DNA of 64,000 nt, from contig NZ_KB890765.1 in the NCBI RefSeq assembly GCF_000373265.1, positions 244,684-308,683 of the forward strand, read 5' to 3'. Source of the stretch: Pontibacter roseus DSM 17521. GTDB lineage: Bacteria; Bacteroidota; Bacteroidia; Cytophagales; Hymenobacteraceae. The translations under genes were made by a program, and so were the position numbers. The notes below the pieces were generated by a model. It ran no database searches, had not been told where the DNA came from, and saw only the letters and a list, made by a program, of their open reading frames with translations. Position 1 is the first letter of the stretch. Each line of letters starts with the position of its first letter. This document shows positions 9,811 to 18,490 of this stretch, one piece after another.

Positions 9811-10593
9811 ATGAACCACGTATCCTTTAAAAAACCACAAGCTATGGATACATACAACCCCAATTACTCAAAGCTGCTCCGCACGGAGCACATCTTTCCG
9901 CCAGCCAGCGGGTCGAGTCACATCAATGTCAGCGTACCTGAGCGGACGCTTTCAGCAGTAGGAGGCGCCGCGCTGGCCTTAGTAGGGCTAAGACAGTCGG
10001 GAGGTGCCGGGCTGGCCATGGCTCTGGCCGGAGGAGCGCTGTTGTTCAGGGGAATAAGCGGTTTCTGCTTTCTGAACAAGGCCATCGGCCGCGACACCGG
10101 TGATGGCAAAGACATCGCACTGGACATCATCCAGACGATAACGGTGGAGCGACCGCGCACCGAAGTATACCAGTTCTGGCGCATGCTCGAGAACCTGCCC
10201 CGCTTCATGGAGCACCTGGAAAGCGTACGGCAGGACGGTCCGCAGCGCTCACACTGGAAGGCTAAAATACCTGGAGGTATCGGTACCGTTTCCTGGGATG
10301 CCGACATCATCAGCGAAAGAGAGAATGAGCTCATCGTCTGGAAATCGCTGCCCAACTCTGACATCGACAATGCGGGCGAGGTACGGTTCGCCGACTCACC
10401 AGACGGTCATGGCACCATCGTGCAGGCTGTGATTTCCTACAGCCCTCCAGCAGGTTCGGTGGGTGGTCTGGCTGCCAAGATGCTGAACCCGATGCTCAAG
10501 AGTATGGTGGAGAAAGACCTGCGCTACTTCAAGCGTTTCATGGAGACAGGTCAGGACCGGCACAAGCACCACCAGCCACTCAACATGGAGTAG
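9811..10593 (+). CDS. SRPBCC-family protein with N-terminal membrane segment
   Basis: A 260-residue protein in two parts. Residues about 45-95 are a Gly/Ala-rich hydrophobic stretch (LSAVGGAALALVGL ... ALAGGALLFRGISG) like the DUF2892 membrane unit. Residues about 105-250 are a START/SRPBCC lipid- or ligand-binding domain of the polyketide cyclase/dehydrase type (TVERPRTEVYQFWRMLENLP, then SHWKAKIPGGIGTVSWDA). Proteins of this fusion are common in Bacteroidota and soil bacteria and have no assigned substrate. The start could also be the ATG at 9844 (MDTYNPNY). A 19-bp hairpin terminator built around the AGGTATAG element follows. Confidence 0.85.
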   Translation: MNHVSFKKPQAMDTYNPNYSKLLRTEHIFPPASGSSHINVSVPERTLSAVGGAALALVGLRQSGGAGLAMALAGGALLFRGISGFCFLNKAIGRDTGDGKDIALDIIQTITVERPRTEVYQFWRMLENLPRFMEHLESVRQDGPQRSHWKAKIPGGIGTVSWDADIISERENELIVWKSLPNSDIDNAGEVRFADSPDGHGTIVQAVISYSPPAGSVGGLAAKMLNPMLKSMVEKDLRYFKRFMETGQDRHKHHQPLNME

Positions 10594-10623
10594 GTTTGTT
10601 TGTTAACTTACTGAGGCACTCAG

Positions 10624-10670
10624 AAGCGAAAGCCAGGTATAGCATTGCACTATACCTGGCTTTCGCTTTT
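10624..10670 (+). terminator. 19-bp perfect hairpin terminator containing paired AGGTATAG elements
   Basis: Positions 10624-10642 pair perfectly with 10650-10668 around a 7-base loop and end in TTTT. The loop-proximal ends of the two arms are AGGTATAG (10635) and CTATACCT (10650), so the window-wide octamer is used here as an inverted pair. This is how Neisseria and Haemophilus uptake sequences are often placed. Confidence 0.88.
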
Positions 10671-10779
10671 AGCTACGGAAAGAGACTGATTTTCTGCATA
10701 AAATATAAGTAGGCTTGCAACATGAGAGCTTGGCTGGTGCGTTATTTGCTCGGAAGGGATAATATAAAGTTAAGACAGA

Positions 10780-11388
10780 ATGATGCGGATAGGTATAGTT
10801 GGATTGCTGTTGGTGATGGCCCTGCTTGGTTACTCCTGCAAACAGGCACAGGACATAAAGGCATTCACGGAGGCACAGTACAGTCTGCAGGGAGTGTCGG
10901 ATATCAAACTCAACGGCATTGACGTGGAGGAAAGGATACAGACGCGGCAAGGCTTCACACACGAGGAACGCGACAGCCTGCTGGCCACCATCACCAGCAA
11001 TTCGCTGCAGGTGAGCTCCACGCTGGCGCTGCACGTCACCCTAAAGGATGCGGCGGAGGAAGAACGAAACCTGACCATTACCAAACTGAGATGGCTCCTG
11101 TTTGTGGATGGAGAAGAGGCGCTTGCCGGTACTATAGATGAGACCCTGGTGCTGCAGGAGGGACTGAACAAACTTCCTATCGAGACACCCGTGGGACTGG
11201 CAGAGGCCGACAGCCAACCCAGCTATACCGGTCTTTCGCGGCTCATCACATTGCTGGGTCAGCGCAGCGACATCCGGCAGCACGTCACCCTCAAAATCAA
11301 GCCTACCATCAAAACTCCGGTTGGCGACATTGAATCACCGGCCTTCATCACCGTAACCAAACCAGCCGCTGCCGTGGCATCTTTGTAA
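10780..11388 (+). CDS. LEA/WHy-like lipoprotein, paralogue 1
   Basis: A 202-residue predicted lipoprotein: hydrophobic signal and lipobox LLGYSC (C20). The mature part resembles LEA-14/WHy-type beta-sandwich proteins, weakly by eye: KLNGIDV, then TLALHVTLKD, TKLRWLLFVDGEEALAGTID and KIKPTIKTPVGDIESPAF. It is a clear paralogue of the gene at 13459-14049, sharing the KLNG(I/V)(D/N)V, TKL(R/Q)W and K(P)TI(K/Q)T(P/A)VG blocks at the same places. Function unknown; a periplasm-facing desiccation or envelope role is possible from the WHy resemblance only. The first codons contain one copy of AGGTATAG, read as Gly-Ile. Confidence 0.75.
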   Translation: MMRIGIVGLLLVMALLGYSCKQAQDIKAFTEAQYSLQGVSDIKLNGIDVEERIQTRQGFTHEERDSLLATITSNSLQVSSTLALHVTLKDAAEEERNLTITKLRWLLFVDGEEALAGTIDETLVLQEGLNKLPIETPVGLAEADSQPSYTGLSRLITLLGQRSDIRQHVTLKIKPTIKTPVGDIESPAFITVTKPAAAVASL

Positions 11389-11396
11389 ATGCTCAG

Positions 11397-11425
11397 GCAG
11401 GTATAGGTATACCTGCTATACCTGC
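11397..11425. repeat. AGGTATAG inverted pair in the 300-base gap 11389-11688
   Basis: GCAGGTATAG (11397-11406) and CTATACCTGC (11416-11425) form a 10-bp inverted repeat around 9 bases, and a palindromic AGGTATACCT (11405) lies inside. There is no T-tract, so it is not a standard terminator. A further AGGTATAG lies at 11575. The rest of the gap holds no gene I can support. Confidence 0.8.
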
Positions 11426-11688
11426 GCATGATTGAGCGGGGCCAATTGCATGTTCAGCAAGTACACTACGCTCCATAGGTTATAGGCAGAGCAGACGTAC
11501 TGGCCGCTGCTGTGCTCCGACTGAGGCGGCTATAACAACCAGAACCCAGGTGCTGTCAACCAATCCTGCAAGGCAGGTATAGAAAGTCTGATTCTGGCAA
11601 AGTAGTTGCTATCATACACATACCAGCGGCAGCCCAGTTTTCGTTTTGGATATGCTGTGGTCATCAACTTATGGAGAAGGGAAATAAA

Positions 11689-12609
11689 ATGAATCAACTG
11701 AATAGGGCGGCTTTGGTATTAGGGCTGCTGCTGGCTCCGCTTTTCGCGTCGGTCGCCGGGGTGGCGCCTACCGCTGAGGCTGCCGAATATGTAGCCGCCA
11801 AAGCCGCACCCCGCGATATCATTGGGGAGATAATAGATGTGGTGGGCCTGAAGCCGCGGTTTGAGGTGCGCTCTGCCAACATCGAGAACGCAGCCGCTGT
11901 GATTTACAATGGCAAGCGCTACATTCTCTACAACGAGCGTTTTCTGGCGGCTATCAACAATGCCGTGCATACAGACTGGGCCGGTGTGAGCATACTGGCC
12001 CACGAGATAGGGCACCACCTCAATGGCCATACCTTGTCGCGCACGGGCAGCAACCACGCTGATGAATTGGAGGCTGATGAGTTCTCTGGTTTCGTGCTGC
12101 GCAAGATGGGCGCGAGTATAGAAGAGGCACAGGCCGCCATGAAAGTGCTTTCCGACGAGAGAAGCTCTGCTACACACCCGGGGCGCAGCTACCGGCTGGC
12201 CGCCATCAGCCGAGGCTGGAACAACGCCGACGCCCAACTGGTAGCCAGTGCCGGGGGGCAGCAACGCGAGCAACAGCCAATGGCGGGTTCGGCCCGCACG
12301 CAGCGGCCGGAGCGCGAGACAGTCAGAAGCCAACCTCAGACTCCTGTGACAACCGCCTCCCTAGACAGTAGGCTAGTATTGCGCAAGGTTGTCTTCAGCA
12401 GCGCTCCGCATGAGCAGTTCTTCCTGACCACGCGCCTGCAGTTGGTGCACATGACCGAAGAAGGTGCCCGGGTGGTAGGAAAGCTCGCCCGCACCAACAA
12501 CCCAGATTTCCCTTTCTACTTTGAGAGCGAGTATCTGCAGGGGCTTTTTGTGACGGACGAGGGCGTGCTGGTGAATAAGAGAGGGCAGCGCGTGGGCTAT
12601 TTCGGCTAG
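11689..12609 (+). CDS. Secreted M48-like metallopeptidase
   Basis: A 306-residue exported zinc peptidase. Signal peptide about 1-30 (AAPTAEAAEY region). The active site HEIGHH gives H105, E106 and H109; the third ligand lies in DELEADEFSG (about E128-D130), the usual M48 spacing and ELEAD signature. It lacks the multi-pass membrane helices of HtpX or Ste24, so it is a soluble periplasmic or surface form. The last 100 residues are a separate beta-rich region of unknown role (RLVLRKVVFSSAPHEQFFL). I start at 11689 rather than 11671 because GGAGAAGGG sits just before the second ATG. It lies between two paralogous lipoproteins. Confidence 0.85.
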   Translation: MNQLNRAALVLGLLLAPLFASVAGVAPTAEAAEYVAAKAAPRDIIGEIIDVVGLKPRFEVRSANIENAAAVIYNGKRYILYNERFLAAINNAVHTDWAGVSILAHEIGHHLNGHTLSRTGSNHADELEADEFSGFVLRKMGASIEEAQAAMKVLSDERSSATHPGRSYRLAAISRGWNNADAQLVASAGGQQREQQPMAGSARTQRPERETVRSQPQTPVTTASLDSRLVLRKVVFSSAPHEQFFLTTRLQLVHMTEEGARVVGKLARTNNPDFPFYFESEYLQGLFVTDEGVLVNKRGQRVGYFG

Positions 12610-12716
12610 CCGATTTATTTAGCGGCATGCGCCATTTTAAGGGCCAACGATGCTGAGGAGTTATGTAGTGACTGTAGGAATTGTTAACTTGCAGCTTCGT
12701 TAAGCTACATAAAACT

Positions 12717-13442
12717 ATGAAATCGTTCAAGTATTTTCTGCGTCTGGGACTGCTGACAGTTCTGGCTGCGCCCATGCTATCTTCCTGCGGAGACGAAGCC
12801 GACTGTGTGCGGGGAAGAGGCGATGTGGAGACCCGTGAGCTGAACCTGGATGCCCTGGATGGGGTGCGGGTGAACGGAAGCACCCGCGTATTCGTTAGAC
12901 GTGGAGCTACCCAACACGTAGAGGTGAAAGGCCAGTCCAACGTACTGGATGCCCTCAGCACCGAGGTGCGGAACGGAACCTGGGACCTCAGCTTTGACCG
13001 TTGCCTTAGAAGCCACACAACAGTGGAAGTGTACATCACCGTGCCGGAGTTTACTGAGGCCGAGATGATTGGCTCCGGTAGGATTGAGTTGCAGGACCAG
13101 TTCGAGGCGAACGAGTTCAGAGCTGACCTCGATGGTTCCGGCTCCATCAAAGCGAACGTGGTGGCCAGCAAAGTGTCGAGCATACTCAGCGGCTCCGGCT
13201 CCATTGACCTGTTAGGCGAAGCCACTGTGCAGGAAGTGAATCTCTCCGGTTCCGGGAGTGTGAAGGCCTTCAGCCTGAGCACGCAGAACACCGGGGTGCA
13301 GCTGAGCGGCTCCGGAAGCGCCGAGGTCAACGCCTCTGATAACCTGACGGTGAGCATAAGCGGAAGTGGCAATGTGTATTACCGCGGTGACCCAACTATC
13401 CAAACAAACATAGCGGGCTCAGGCAAAGTGATAAAACGATGA
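12717..13442 (+). CDS. GIN-domain (DUF2807) lipoprotein
   Basis: A 241-residue lipoprotein (lipobox LSSC, C24) with the putative auto-transporter adhesin 'head GIN' domain, DUF2807. The domain is a repeated beta-helix: five turns carry SGSGS or a close variant (SGSGSIKA, SGSGSIDL, SGSGSVKA, SGSGSAEV, SGSGNVYY), spaced 20-25 residues apart. Such proteins are abundant in Bacteroidota and are usually taken as surface or periplasmic binding scaffolds without known ligand. The frame is open upstream to a TTG at 12681, but the ATG at 12717 begins the lipoprotein signal. It is 16 bases before the next gene and so probably co-transcribed with it. Confidence 0.88.
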   Translation: MKSFKYFLRLGLLTVLAAPMLSSCGDEADCVRGRGDVETRELNLDALDGVRVNGSTRVFVRRGATQHVEVKGQSNVLDALSTEVRNGTWDLSFDRCLRSHTTVEVYITVPEFTEAEMIGSGRIELQDQFEANEFRADLDGSGSIKANVVASKVSSILSGSGSIDLLGEATVQEVNLSGSGSVKAFSLSTQNTGVQLSGSGSAEVNASDNLTVSISGSGNVYYRGDPTIQTNIAGSGKVIKR

Positions 13443-13458
13443 GCCCCATTTATACCTT

Positions 13459-14049
13459 ATGTCATACAAAACCAATTTTCTGAATATCCTTCTTCTGCTG
13501 GGCGTGCTGTTGTTCGCCCTCTCTTGTAGCACCAAAAATGACCTGGAGGCATTCAAGGAAGCCAAATACAGCCTGTCTGGAATCAATGAAGTAAAACTCA
13601 ACGGCGTGAACGTGCTGGATAAGAAGCGGCCGGAGGACTTTTCTTTCGGCGAAGCCGCCCTGTTGTTCTCCGCTTTTTCTGACAACAGCCTGAATGCTTT
13701 TTCGAGCCTGGGGCTGAACGTAGAACTGGGTGAAGGCAGCCAGGAGCGCAGCATGACCGTGACCAAGCTGCAGTGGCAGCTGCTGTTGGACGGCAAGCCA
13801 ACGCTCAGTGGCCTTGTAGATGAGCCGGTGGAACTTCGCCATGGATTGAACACCATCAATGTGCGCACGCCCATCCGCATCACTGAAGAGAATGGAAATC
13901 CCGGGTATAGCAACCTGTTGCGCCTGGTAACCCTGCTGACGAAAACAGATGGCACCAGCCGCCCCGAAGTACTGCTCCAAATAAAGCCAACTATTCAAAC
14001 CGCGGTGGGACCAGTCGAGATGCCTAGTTTCATTGATGTGAAGAAGTAA
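13459..14049 (+). CDS. LEA/WHy-like lipoprotein, paralogue 2
   Basis: A 196-residue lipoprotein (LFALSC, C23), paralogous to the product of 10780-11388 over its whole length: EVKLNGVNV, TKLQWQLLLDGKPTLSGLVD and QIKPTIQTAVGPVEMPSF match block for block. It directly follows the GIN lipoprotein, probably in one transcript. Function unknown. The stop codon TAA is fused to an AGGTATAG element at 14049, and a perfect 20-bp terminator follows. Confidence 0.78.
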   Translation: MSYKTNFLNILLLLGVLLFALSCSTKNDLEAFKEAKYSLSGINEVKLNGVNVLDKKRPEDFSFGEAALLFSAFSDNSLNAFSSLGLNVELGEGSQERSMTVTKLQWQLLLDGKPTLSGLVDEPVELRHGLNTINVRTPIRITEENGNPGYSNLLRLVTLLTKTDGTSRPEVLLQIKPTIQTAVGPVEMPSFIDVKK

Positions 14050-14068
14050 GGTATAGCTCGAAAATAAA

Positions 14069-14114
14069 AAAAAGCAGTAAGGGCCAGCCAAACAGCTGGC
14101 CCTTACTGCTTTTT
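14069..14114 (+). terminator. 20-bp perfect hairpin terminator
   Basis: Positions 14069-14088 pair with 14095-14114 without mismatch around a 6-base loop, with an A-run before and T-run after, so it can act in both directions. It closes the lipoprotein operon. Confidence 0.9.
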
Positions 14115-14240
14115 GATTCTAGAGGCAGCTGCTGAAATTTATGCCGAAAAAATTGTAACTATTATGCATGCTGAACGTATGCGGCACGCTCCTTGTTTGG
14201 ACTATTGTAGAAACACGAATCAATTAGCCAAACGTAGTAA

Positions 14241-14245
14241 AAGGA
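14241..14245 (+). promoter_or_regulatory. Shine-Dalgarno sequence that fixes the 14254 start
   Basis: AGGAG lies 8 bases before the ATG at 14254. Genes in this window mostly lack such a site, so it stands out and decides this start over an upstream TTG in the same frame. Confidence 0.65.
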
Positions 14246-14253
14246 GAAAAACG

Positions 14254-14466
14254 ATGGAATTCGACGTGATAAAAGCAAAAGATTTACAGGCTTTGGTGAA
14301 CTCTGTAGAAGCCTATGTTAGAAACGGATGGGTCCTGAAGGGCAGCGTATTTGAGCAGGGCGGAAGCTATACCCAAGAGGTGGAGCGCCAGAAGCCAGCC
14401 AAAAACACCAATAAGCCAACCAACCGCAGGAAAAGCTGGGTAGCCTGGCCTGTGAACAATGCGTAA
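14254..14466 (+). CDS. Small DUF1737-type protein
   Basis: A 70-residue protein. The first 45 residues fit the DUF1737 pattern (FDVIKAKDLQALVNSVEAY, then GWVLKGSVFEQGG), a small fold of unknown role often found as a short free-standing protein. The C-terminus is basic and Asn/Lys-rich. There is no signal peptide, so it is cytoplasmic. It has its own strong Shine-Dalgarno and follows a terminator, so it is probably transcribed alone. The DUF assignment is from memory of the pattern. Confidence 0.65.
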   Translation: MEFDVIKAKDLQALVNSVEAYVRNGWVLKGSVFEQGGSYTQEVERQKPAKNTNKPTNRRKSWVAWPVNNA

Positions 14467-14524
14467 CAGCCGCTTTTTAGCCTGCTGTATTTATGCTAAC
14501 TTGGGCAGGTAAACCTAGCCATAC

Positions 14525-15448
14525 ATGAACAGGACGCTTGCCCTCGTTATCGCATTCTCATCCACCTGCCTATTTACTGGGTATGCCCAGCGCCGGGTGC
14601 TCGATGCGCAGCAACTGCTGCGCGACGTAAAGGTGCTGTCTGCGGACTCTTTGGAAGGCAGGCTCAGCGGCAGCCAGGGCAACAGAATGGCCCAAGATTA
14701 CATCACGAGCCGTTTCCAGGAGATAGGACTCAAGCCCTATCAAAACAACCTCAGGCATACCTTCCGTCTTGAAGGCAGAGGTATAACAGTGGAGGAGGCG
14801 GTGAACCTAATCGGCTATATTCCGGGCAAATCAGACAAAGCCATCGTTATCACAGCACATTACGACCATGTGGGCGTGCGTAAAGGAGAGATTTACAACG
14901 GTGCCGATGACAATGCCTCTGGCGTAGCGGCTCTTCTGGCCGCCGCCGCTCACTTCAAGAAGCACAAGCCTTACCATACCTTGGTTTTTGTGGCGCTGGA
15001 TGGGGAGGAGTTGGGACTGCAGGGAGCTAATGCTTTCCTGGAGAACCCACCGGTACCGCTTCCGAACATCCTGCTCAACCTGAACATGGACATGCTCAGC
15101 ATCAACCAGAAAGGCGAACTCTACGCCAGCGGCTCCTATCATTACCCGGCGCTCATCCCATACCTGGAGCAGGTAGCGGCGCGGCCCCAGGCGAAGCTTT
15201 TGCTGGGACACGACCGACCGGAGCAGGGCGAAAATGATTGGACAAGGCAGTCAGACCACTACCAGTTTCACAAGCGTAACATCCCCTTTATCTACTTCGG
15301 AGTGGAGGACCACCCGCATTACCACAAGCCCTCAGACGATTACGTTAACATCCATACCACCTTCTATCCGGATGCGGCGGCACTCGTCATCGATTTCCTT
15401 TCAATATTGGACAAAAAGCGGCCGGTAACGCTACAAAATACTAAGTAG
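14525..15448 (+). CDS. Secreted M28-family aminopeptidase
   Basis: A 307-residue exported di-zinc peptidase of family M28. Signal peptide about 1-21 (LFTGYAQR). The metal and catalytic residues are in place: H112 and D114 in TAHYDHVG, D129 in GADDNASGVA, E161 as general base and E162 as ligand in DGEELGLQGA, an Asp in NMDMLS, and the final His in the C-terminal segment (DHYQFHKRNIPFIYFG). Length is normal for the short single-domain group. It probably trims peptides in the periplasm, complementing the larger secreted proteases nearby. The 15449-15688 gap after it has no gene. Confidence 0.92.
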   Translation: MNRTLALVIAFSSTCLFTGYAQRRVLDAQQLLRDVKVLSADSLEGRLSGSQGNRMAQDYITSRFQEIGLKPYQNNLRHTFRLEGRGITVEEAVNLIGYIPGKSDKAIVITAHYDHVGVRKGEIYNGADDNASGVAALLAAAAHFKKHKPYHTLVFVALDGEELGLQGANAFLENPPVPLPNILLNLNMDMLSINQKGELYASGSYHYPALIPYLEQVAARPQAKLLLGHDRPEQGENDWTRQSDHYQFHKRNIPFIYFGVEDHPHYHKPSDDYVNIHTTFYPDAAALVIDFLSILDKKRPVTLQNTK

Positions 15449-15688
15449 CAGGAGCGGCATTAACCCCATGATTACCACCAGTATACCTTGAAACTTGCAG
15501 TTTTAGGCGGGTAAATGGGATAATTCGAGTTAGTTTATTACAATTCCTATATTGCAATGTATTTATACTAAATTCTTCATCCTTTCCTTTGCCCTTCCGT
15601 AGATAGAGAAAAAGCGCCATTGCTTTTGCCACTCTTTTAGACAGGAAAATTTAATCCTGTCGGCTAATTATCAGGCACCTAACATATT

Positions 15689-16492
15689 ATGAAACTACCT
15701 GTCTGGAGCATGAACAGGAGACTCTACTTCTATCTACTTTTTTTAGCGATGGCTACTGTCTGTGCTACGTCCGTCTATGGGCAAGGCGACGCAATCAGGC
15801 GCATGGGCATCAGCAAAGTGCCGGAGCGTGGCCTGGTGATACAGGCCGGGGCAGGATTGGCCGCCGTCAAGAGCGACATCTGTGGCAGCTGGGGGTGCAA
15901 TGACATAGGCCCTGCCATGGGCATTGGAGCACTTTTCAAGGCCACGCCATACCTGTCCTTTAGTGGGGAGGTGGAATACATCAAGCTAGGGGCCACCGAG
16001 AAAACCCCTGTCAACAACATCACCTTTGAATCCGAGGTAATTGAGGTGTCAGCCATGGTGGTGATGAACCTGCTCGACAGCTACAGCGGCTCAAACAACT
16101 ACCGCTCCACCCGCAAGCGCTTCGTGGTGCCTTTTGTGAAGGCGGGCGCAGGCTTTGTGTATTATACCCCCACTTCTTACCCGACCAACAGACGCGAGAA
16201 CACAGACGTAACATACGACCGCATACGCTCTTATCCGGCCATCGCGGGCGTGGTTCCATTTGGAGGCGGCATACGCTTCCGCTTCTCCGACCACTGGAGC
16301 GTCGCGCCTGAAATCGTGTACCACATGACCACAACCGACTACCTGGACAATGTGGGCCCGCCCATCGGGTTTGCCCACACCAAGGACCACTATGGTGTGT
16401 TCTCGGTGAAAGTGCTCTATACCCCTATCCTCAAAAACGAGGTGTTTACGAAGAAGAACCAGGGAATAAGCGGTTTCAAGAAAAAGAAATAA
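15689..16492 (+). CDS. Outer-membrane beta-barrel protein
   Basis: A 267-residue protein with a signal peptide (cut near SVYGQGD) and the alternating, Gly/aromatic-rich strands of an 8-strand OmpA-like or porin-family barrel: VIQAGAGLAAVKSD, YLSFSGEVEYIKLG, FVKAGAGFVYY, PFGGGIRFRFSDHWSVAPEI and HYGVFSVKVLYTP at the end. No C-terminal peptidoglycan domain. It could start at 15710 (MNRRLYFY), which gives a tidier signal. Ligand or function cannot be read from the sequence. Confidence 0.8.
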   Translation: MKLPVWSMNRRLYFYLLFLAMATVCATSVYGQGDAIRRMGISKVPERGLVIQAGAGLAAVKSDICGSWGCNDIGPAMGIGALFKATPYLSFSGEVEYIKLGATEKTPVNNITFESEVIEVSAMVVMNLLDSYSGSNNYRSTRKRFVVPFVKAGAGFVYYTPTSYPTNRRENTDVTYDRIRSYPAIAGVVPFGGGIRFRFSDHWSVAPEIVYHMTTTDYLDNVGPPIGFAHTKDHYGVFSVKVLYTPILKNEVFTKKNQGISGFKKKK

Positions 16493-16615
16493 GCACTGTC
16501 AGTTCCTATACATTCCTAGTGACTCCAACTGAACCCCTTGCCTTGCCTGCCGTAGAGAAGTAGGTTGCTGAGAGCCTGTTTTGGCTGAGCAGCACAACCT
16601 GCAAAACCACATGCT

Positions 16616-17635
16616 ATGGAAGCACAAAACAAGAAAAACCTCTGGTGGCTCGCCGCTGGTGCCGGGGCGCTGTTGGCAGCCCGGGCTATCAACAGGAAAC
16701 TGAACGCTTACGATTTCAGAAACAAGGTGGTGCTCATCACGGGCGGAGCGCGCGGGCTTGGCCTGGTCATGGCGCGGCAGCTGGCTAAGGAGGGGGCACG
16801 CCTGGTGCTTTGCTCCCGCGACGAGATACAACTGGAGGATGCGCACATGGAGCTGGCCGGAAACGGAGCCGATGTCATGGTATGGCCCTGTGATGTGACC
16901 CAACAGGCACAGGTCAGGGAAATGATTGACCGCGTTCAAGGCAGCTTCGGGAACATTGACGTGCTCATCAACAACGCTGGCATTATTACTGCTGGACCGG
17001 TGGAGGAGATGGTGGAGAAGGATTTTGAAGAAGCCATGCAAGTACATTTCTGGGGACCGCTCTATACCACGTTGGCCGTGCTGCCCTCCATGAAGGCGCG
17101 TGGCGGAGGGCGCATCCTGAACATCGCCTCGATTGGGGGCAAGTTGGGGGTGCCGCACTTGGTGGCCTACAGCGCCAGTAAATTTGCCTTAGTAGGGCTC
17201 TCGGAAGGGCTTCGGGCCGAGCTGAAGCAACACAACATCATCGTGACCTGTGCTTCGCCGGGGTTGATGCAGACGGGCAGTCCACGAAACGCCAACGTCA
17301 AAGGACAACACGAGGAGGAGTACACGCTCTTCAAAATTCTGGACTCCAACCCCATGACGTCCATTACTGCCGAAGAGTCGGCGAAACAGATTTTAGATGC
17401 CTGTCGCCACGGCGATGCCGAAGTGGTGACGTCTATCCCTGCCAAAATAGGCGCCTTCATACATGGACTTTCCCCAGAAACCACCACGAACTTCTTTGCT
17501 GTGCTGAACCGGGTACTGCCGGGCGCAACAGGGGAACAGCGGACCAAGAAAGGCTACGAAAGCGAGACGCCCCTTTCTATGTCAGACCTGACCAGCAGGA
17601 CTCAGAAGGCCGCCTACCGCAACAACGAATTATAA
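16616..17635 (+). CDS. Short-chain dehydrogenase/reductase with N-terminal membrane anchor
   Basis: A 339-residue SDR. A hydrophobic N-terminal segment (WWLAAGAGALLAARAI) precedes a classical Rossmann fold: cofactor motif TGGARGLG at about 42-49, NNAG near 120, and active site Y185-x3-K189 (YSASK) with Ser in NIASIGG. The extra about 90 residues at the C-terminus after the active-site domain are typical of the larger membrane-associated SDRs. The basic residue after the first strand (CSRDE) suggests NADP use, weakly. Substrate unknown. A Nudix hydrolase follows 65 bases downstream. Confidence 0.88.
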   Translation: MEAQNKKNLWWLAAGAGALLAARAINRKLNAYDFRNKVVLITGGARGLGLVMARQLAKEGARLVLCSRDEIQLEDAHMELAGNGADVMVWPCDVTQQAQVREMIDRVQGSFGNIDVLINNAGIITAGPVEEMVEKDFEEAMQVHFWGPLYTTLAVLPSMKARGGGRILNIASIGGKLGVPHLVAYSASKFALVGLSEGLRAELKQHNIIVTCASPGLMQTGSPRNANVKGQHEEEYTLFKILDSNPMTSITAEESAKQILDACRHGDAEVVTSIPAKIGAFIHGLSPETTTNFFAVLNRVLPGATGEQRTKKGYESETPLSMSDLTSRTQKAAYRNNEL

Positions 17636-17652
17636 CTAGAAATCAGATAAAC

Positions 17653-17686
17653 CTATACCTCGAAAGCCAGGCTATACCTGGCTTTC
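17653..17686. repeat. Hairpin with two CTATACCT elements between SDR and Nudix genes
   Basis: GAAAGCCAGG (17662-17671) pairs with CCTGGCTTTC (17677-17686) around a 5-base loop. CTATACCT occurs at 17653 and again at 17672 spanning loop and right arm. The arm sequence GAAAGCCAGG is the same as in the terminator at 10629-10637. No T-tract follows, so read-through into the Nudix gene is likely. Confidence 0.7.
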
Positions 17687-17700
17687 ACTACATTGCCCTT

Positions 17701-18219
17701 ATGGAAATCAAAAGCAGAGAGAAGGCCTATGACGGCTATTTCAAGATATACAAGCTAAACGTGGAGCAGCACGGCCATTCATTCGTGCGTGAGCAGTTTG
17801 ACCGGGGAACTGCCGTGGCAGCGCTGGTGTATGACACGGAACAGGAGTGCTACATTCTGACCCGGCAGTTCCGTGTAGGGTCGGAATCGGAGTTGGTGGA
17901 GGTAGTAGCCGGTATGGTAGACGAAGGGGAGAGTCCTGAAACCAGTGTTGTCCGTGAGATAGAGGAGGAGATTGGGTATGGTGTAGACAAGTTAGAGCAT
18001 TTGCATACCTTCTACTCGTCTCCTGGCGGTACAACCGAGAAAGTGCATCTGTACTACGCCGAGGTGTCGCACCAGCACGCTAATGGTGGCGGCAAGAAGG
18101 ATGAGCACGAGCACATCGAACTGGTGAAGTTCACACGAGAGGAACTGGCGCAGGAAAGTTTTGCTGACGCCAAGACGATTATCGCGCAGCAGTGGGTGTT
18201 GTTGCAGGGGGAAGGGTAG
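17701..18219 (+). CDS. Nudix hydrolase, nucleoside-diphosphate-sugar type
   Basis: A 172-residue Nudix hydrolase. The Nudix box is intact: GMVDEGESPETSVVREIEEE with the REIEEEIGY core. The upstream segment (VAALVYDTEQECYILTRQFR) and the SSPGGTTEKVHLYYAEV stretch match the ADP-ribose/GDP-mannose pyrophosphatase group (NudF/NudK-like), which cleaves NDP-sugars to sugar phosphate and nucleotide. No signal peptide; cytoplasmic. The exact substrate is not determined. Confidence 0.88.
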   Translation: MEIKSREKAYDGYFKIYKLNVEQHGHSFVREQFDRGTAVAALVYDTEQECYILTRQFRVGSESELVEVVAGMVDEGESPETSVVREIEEEIGYGVDKLEHLHTFYSSPGGTTEKVHLYYAEVSHQHANGGGKKDEHEHIELVKFTREELAQESFADAKTIIAQQWVLLQGEG

Positions 18220-18260
18220 CAGGAATTATATTATTACTTCGTAGTTACTGTCCCGCCTTC

Positions 18261-18405
18261 TTCGCTCGCCGGGTTGTTTCATAGTCTCGCCTGGCCGGCG
18301 GGGCCTTACTTTTTGTCTTGACACAATCGAGGGCCCCTACCCCCAAAGTAAGCAAAAAAGGCAAGTCGATTTTGAACTCGCTGACCGCTCGAACAAAAAA
18401 TCGTC
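18261..18405. repeat. Degenerate dispersed-repeat segment
   Basis: Contains CTTACTTT (18305-18312) and AAAGTAAG (18345-18352), the ends of what looks like a broken hairpin, followed by an ATTTTGAACTCGCTGACCGC segment. From memory, an intact form (TTACTTTTTGTCTTGACAC running into the inverse arm, then TTGAACTCGCT) recurs in many Bacteroidota genomes as a non-coding repeat. Here an about 20-base insert separates the arms. Identification rests on recall, not a search. Confidence 0.5.
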
Positions 18406-18490
18406 ATGGGTGCACCTGGCTCAGGCCGTTGCCTTGTGGTTACTGTTTTAAGTATGTTTTGCTATGCCTGCCACTCCATTCTCCTCTTTC

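Noticed and set aside
12395..13372. Long minus-strand open frame (325 codons)
   Set aside because: Antisense to the GIN-domain lipoprotein and the M48 gene; rich in Ser/Pro/Leu as expected from the complement of repeated Gly-Ser codons.
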